From: Verrucomicrobiaceae bacterium
GTDB lineage: Bacteria > Verrucomicrobiota > Verrucomicrobiia > Verrucomicrobiales > Akkermansiaceae
Direction of reading: 5' to 3'
DNA length: 64,000 bases
NCBI GenBank assembly: GCA_027487435.1
Contig: JAIYDP010000498.1
Span: 1-64,000 of the forward strand
Translations under genes and position numbers: made by a program
The notes under the pieces: generated by a model
The model's database searches: none
What the model was told of the DNA's origin: nothing
The model's input: the letters and a program-made list of their open reading frames with translations, nothing else
Shown here: piece after piece, positions 61,838 through 64,000 of the stretch
How positions within the stretch are numbered: the first letter of the stretch is position 1
Layout: each line of letters begins with the position of its first letter

Positions 61838-63177
61838 ATGGCGAACAGAACGGACCCCTTGGCCGCGTCCGTCCATGGCACCAATCCCCAGTTCTTGATT
61901 GAGAAGATCCTGCGATCCAAGATATATGATTCGCGCTACTGGAAGGAATTCTGCTTCGCACTTACTGGTGAGGAGGTTGCAACACTTTTAACCATGCAGC
62001 TGAAACGATTGTAGACAAGGCTATGGAGCTTGATCACATTGGGGGAACTTACGGGGGAAACAAGAATCCTACTCCGTTCCTGTGTCTTGCAACGTTGCGA
62101 TTATTGTGTGTACTTTGATGCGGTAGAAAAATGTTGCAAATTCAACCCGAAAAGGAAATTGTGATCGAGCTCATCAAGAATGAAGAATACAAGTGCGTCA
62201 TTCGGCTTATGATGGTAAACTTGTAGATATGTGCGAGCCCTTGGAGCCTACTATATGCGATTGGTTGGAACTACCATGGATGTGTATCAGTACCTTGAGC
62301 CTCTTCTCAATGACTATCGCCGTATACGGAAGATTACTGGTTGCATAGTTTAGTGTAGTGCTGATCTGGAAGGGCAAGCAACAGCCGGGGTTGTTCAGAA
62401 GAATTCCCGTTTTCCAGAAAAGATGGCATGGGCAGGTTGTCGTGTATTTGCTCCGAGTTTAGATGTCAGGCTATGAAGTTCTGCATATGGATGAGTTTAT
62501 TGATTCGCTGTTCCATGACCAAGATGTTCTCGATATCAAGCTACCTCATTTGCCTAAGCGATGGGTTCTGGAGGCCACTGGAGACTTGCCTTTGCGTACG
62601 TTTTGAAATGTATTTTTAAACCCCTAGGTGTATCAGCTCTCGACGAAGACCTTGACCTTGCTGAAGAGGATGAGGAGGAAGAGCTCCGGCGCAAACAGCG
62701 ACTGCAAATCAAATCCGACGTGATTGTCCCGTATGAAATGGCTAACATCGTGAGCCCGATGCCGTTGCAAAGGTTAGTCGCGAAGATAGCTCAACCAAAG
62801 TTAAAGAAGAAAAGCAGAGGAGCAGGTCGCGATCTCGGCACCGGCGTCGCTCCAGGTCGCGATCAAGACGGCGGTCGCGCTCTCGCTCGCGATCTCGAGA
62901 AAGGAGGCGCTCTCGTGACCGGAAACATCGATCTCGTTCGCGATCAAGAGATCGCCGGCACAGGAGCCGGAGCAGAAGTCGAGAGAGGGAGAAGAAGAGC
63001 GCAAAGAAAACATCGAGTAGCTTTCCTTGTGGATATCTCACATGCGAAGAATTGTTCAAGGAGAAGAAGGAGGTGCCAACAGACGATCCAGCCCAAGATC
63101 CTAAGGCAATGCAACAAGAAATCGAAGATGCAAATGCCCTGCGAGCCAGATTGGGACTTAAGCCACTTAAAACGTAG
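61838..63177 (+). CDS. PRPF38A: PRP38 pre-mRNA splicing factor
   Basis: A spliceosome protein of the U4/U6.U5 tri-snRNP needed for activation. The start MANRTDPLAASVHGTNPQFL, IEKILRSKIYDSRYWKEFCF, then after introns AETIVDKAMELDHIGGTYGG, NKNPTPFLCL, KMLQIQPEKEIVIELIKNEE, YVRALGAYYMRLVGTTMDVY and EVLHMDEFIDSLFHDQDVLD match PRP38A along its length. The C-terminal half is an RS-rich domain (SRSRERRRSRDRKHRSRSRS), which alternate frames hide. The end DANALRARLGLKPLKT is the conserved hydrophilic C-terminal peptide. Eight or so introns of about 35-50 nt interrupt it. Stop TAG at 63175. Confidence 0.93.
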
Positions 63178-63196
63178 TGATCAACACATTAATACA

Positions 63197-64000
63197 CTAC
63201 TCCTTCTTGTGTACACCCCTGCCACTTCCCTCTCCCCGTCCAGACCGACCACGACCGCGTCTCTCGGTCCTGCGTCTATCTGAAGGGATCTTTGGTCCTG
63301 CTTCGACGGCGCGCTTTCCTGATTCAACCGGCAGGGCAGCCAACGGTTCCGCCGCTTGAATCGCCATCCGTGATTCGTCGGCGTCGTCTGCTTTTGATTG
63401 CGTTGCCTCTTCCGACGTCCTCACTACTGGCATCTGATGAATCAGTCGTAGTGTAGCTGATACGACCTCCGCCTGTCCGAAGCGTTTCTGCTGCAACTCA
63501 CGCAATGGGTTGCTCGTTTTCTCTTCCGCTGTCTTGCATACGAAGAGATACGCAATAGATATTTCATCTATGGAACCCTCAATGTGCATAATGACCTTGT
63601 CTGCCCCTTTCTCTGAATTTCTAAATGCTCGCACCCTCGTCCCCGTTTCCTTTGCGATAACATCCAAGAAATCTTCATCTGACTGACAAAATCCTCGATA
63701 AACATGTGGAGGGATATCAAAACTGAGATCTGCATTGATAATTTCAGTGATCTCATCGACGGCTTTGATAGCTTCAAAAACGTCTGGGGCTCTTCCTGAA
63801 ATTCGCACTACACTGAACTTGGATGTGTCTTTGTCCATCAAGCTCTTGAATGGAGTGACAACAGAGGCCGCAAGCTTCGATTGCAGCGCACTGATTGTTC
63901 GTCCTTGTATTCCAATGAGCAACCCAACGCTTGCTTTCAGGACGTCTGCTTCTACCTCCTTGAGTTAGTTTCAAAGCCAGAAGAAAGGTCCATCCCAATG
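63197..64000 (-). CDS. KH-domain RNA-binding protein with RGG-like tail (cut by right edge)
   Basis: The gene runs off the right end; only the C-terminal part is present. An acceptor (AACTAACTCAAG) near 63965 precedes EVEADVLKASVGLLIGIQGR and TISALQSKLAASVVTPFKSL. The GLLIGIQGRTISALQ core is a KH-domain loop (GxxGxxI). A second related fold may follow (FSVVRISGRAPDVFEAIKAV, and VIMHIEGSIDEISIAYLFV). The C-terminus is basic and glycine-rich (DRRRTERRGRGRSGRGEGSG). It probably binds RNA; the identity is open. Its stop is 19 bp from the stop of PRP38. Confidence 0.65.

Overview
The window is nuclear DNA from a unicellular eukaryote with a very compact, intron-rich genome. Nearly every gene is broken by GT-AG introns of about 30 to 45 nt. 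Several could be fixed to the base by aligning the remembered family sequence across the junction, for example 31 nt and 33 nt in the IP3 receptor, 35 nt in mL54, 40 nt in the methyltransferase. Stop-to-start or stop-to-stop gaps are often 5 to 60 bp. All three standard stop codons are used. A kinesin-9 gene suggests a flagellated cell. A plant-type telomere motif (TTTAGGG), an IP3 receptor, a soluble-adenylyl-cyclase-like protein and secreted thrombospondin-repeat proteins argue for a protist, not an animal, fungus or land plant. The exact lineage cannot be fixed from sequence alone.

Layout. 1-884: the end of a retrotransposon-like reading frame, a short TTTAGGG array and three degenerate subtelomeric repeats. 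885-10125 (minus): a full-length IP3 receptor calcium channel. 10140-15573: two convergent paralogues of an apparently undescribed secreted family (coiled coil, a conserved VHKK...PFRG box, TSP1, PCSK9-C-like cysteine repeats; one copy also carries a jacalin-like lectin domain). 15871-24280: kinesin-9, MTHFR, UNC50 and a ZW10/RINT1-like tether. 24464-35317: ankyrin protein, coiled-coil protein, pseudouridine kinase, a MED9-like protein, a RING protein, TTC4, SURF1, pseudouridine-5'-phosphate glycosidase, adenylate kinase and mL54. 35326-43360: an alpha-1,3-fucosyltransferase-like enzyme, a large soluble-adenylyl-cyclase-like protein and a PH-domain CAMK-type kinase. 43428-48701: TM2D3, hydroxyacid-oxoacid transhydrogenase, a small membrane protein and a TPR/helical-repeat protein. 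48862-53383: a third, short member of the VHKK family, an RRM protein, a glutamate-receptor-like channel with a potassium-channel filter, and a polytopic membrane protein. 53443-64000: TKL kinase, PIMT-like methyltransferase, RBM28/Nop4, LONRF-type RING/LON protein, PRP38 and a KH-domain protein cut by the window edge.

Most genes are housekeeping singletons packed head-to-head or tail-to-tail without functional clustering. The signalling content is rich: IP3-gated calcium release, a cyclase-like protein, a glutamate-receptor-like potassium channel and two kinases. The most unusual content is the VHKK secreted family, the TVGYGDR glutamate-receptor-like channel, and two signalling proteins whose expected catalytic or pore residues are changed (the IP3 receptor filter and both cyclase domains). 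Coordinates of multi-exon genes are spans from the inferred start codon to the stop; first exons are the least certain part.
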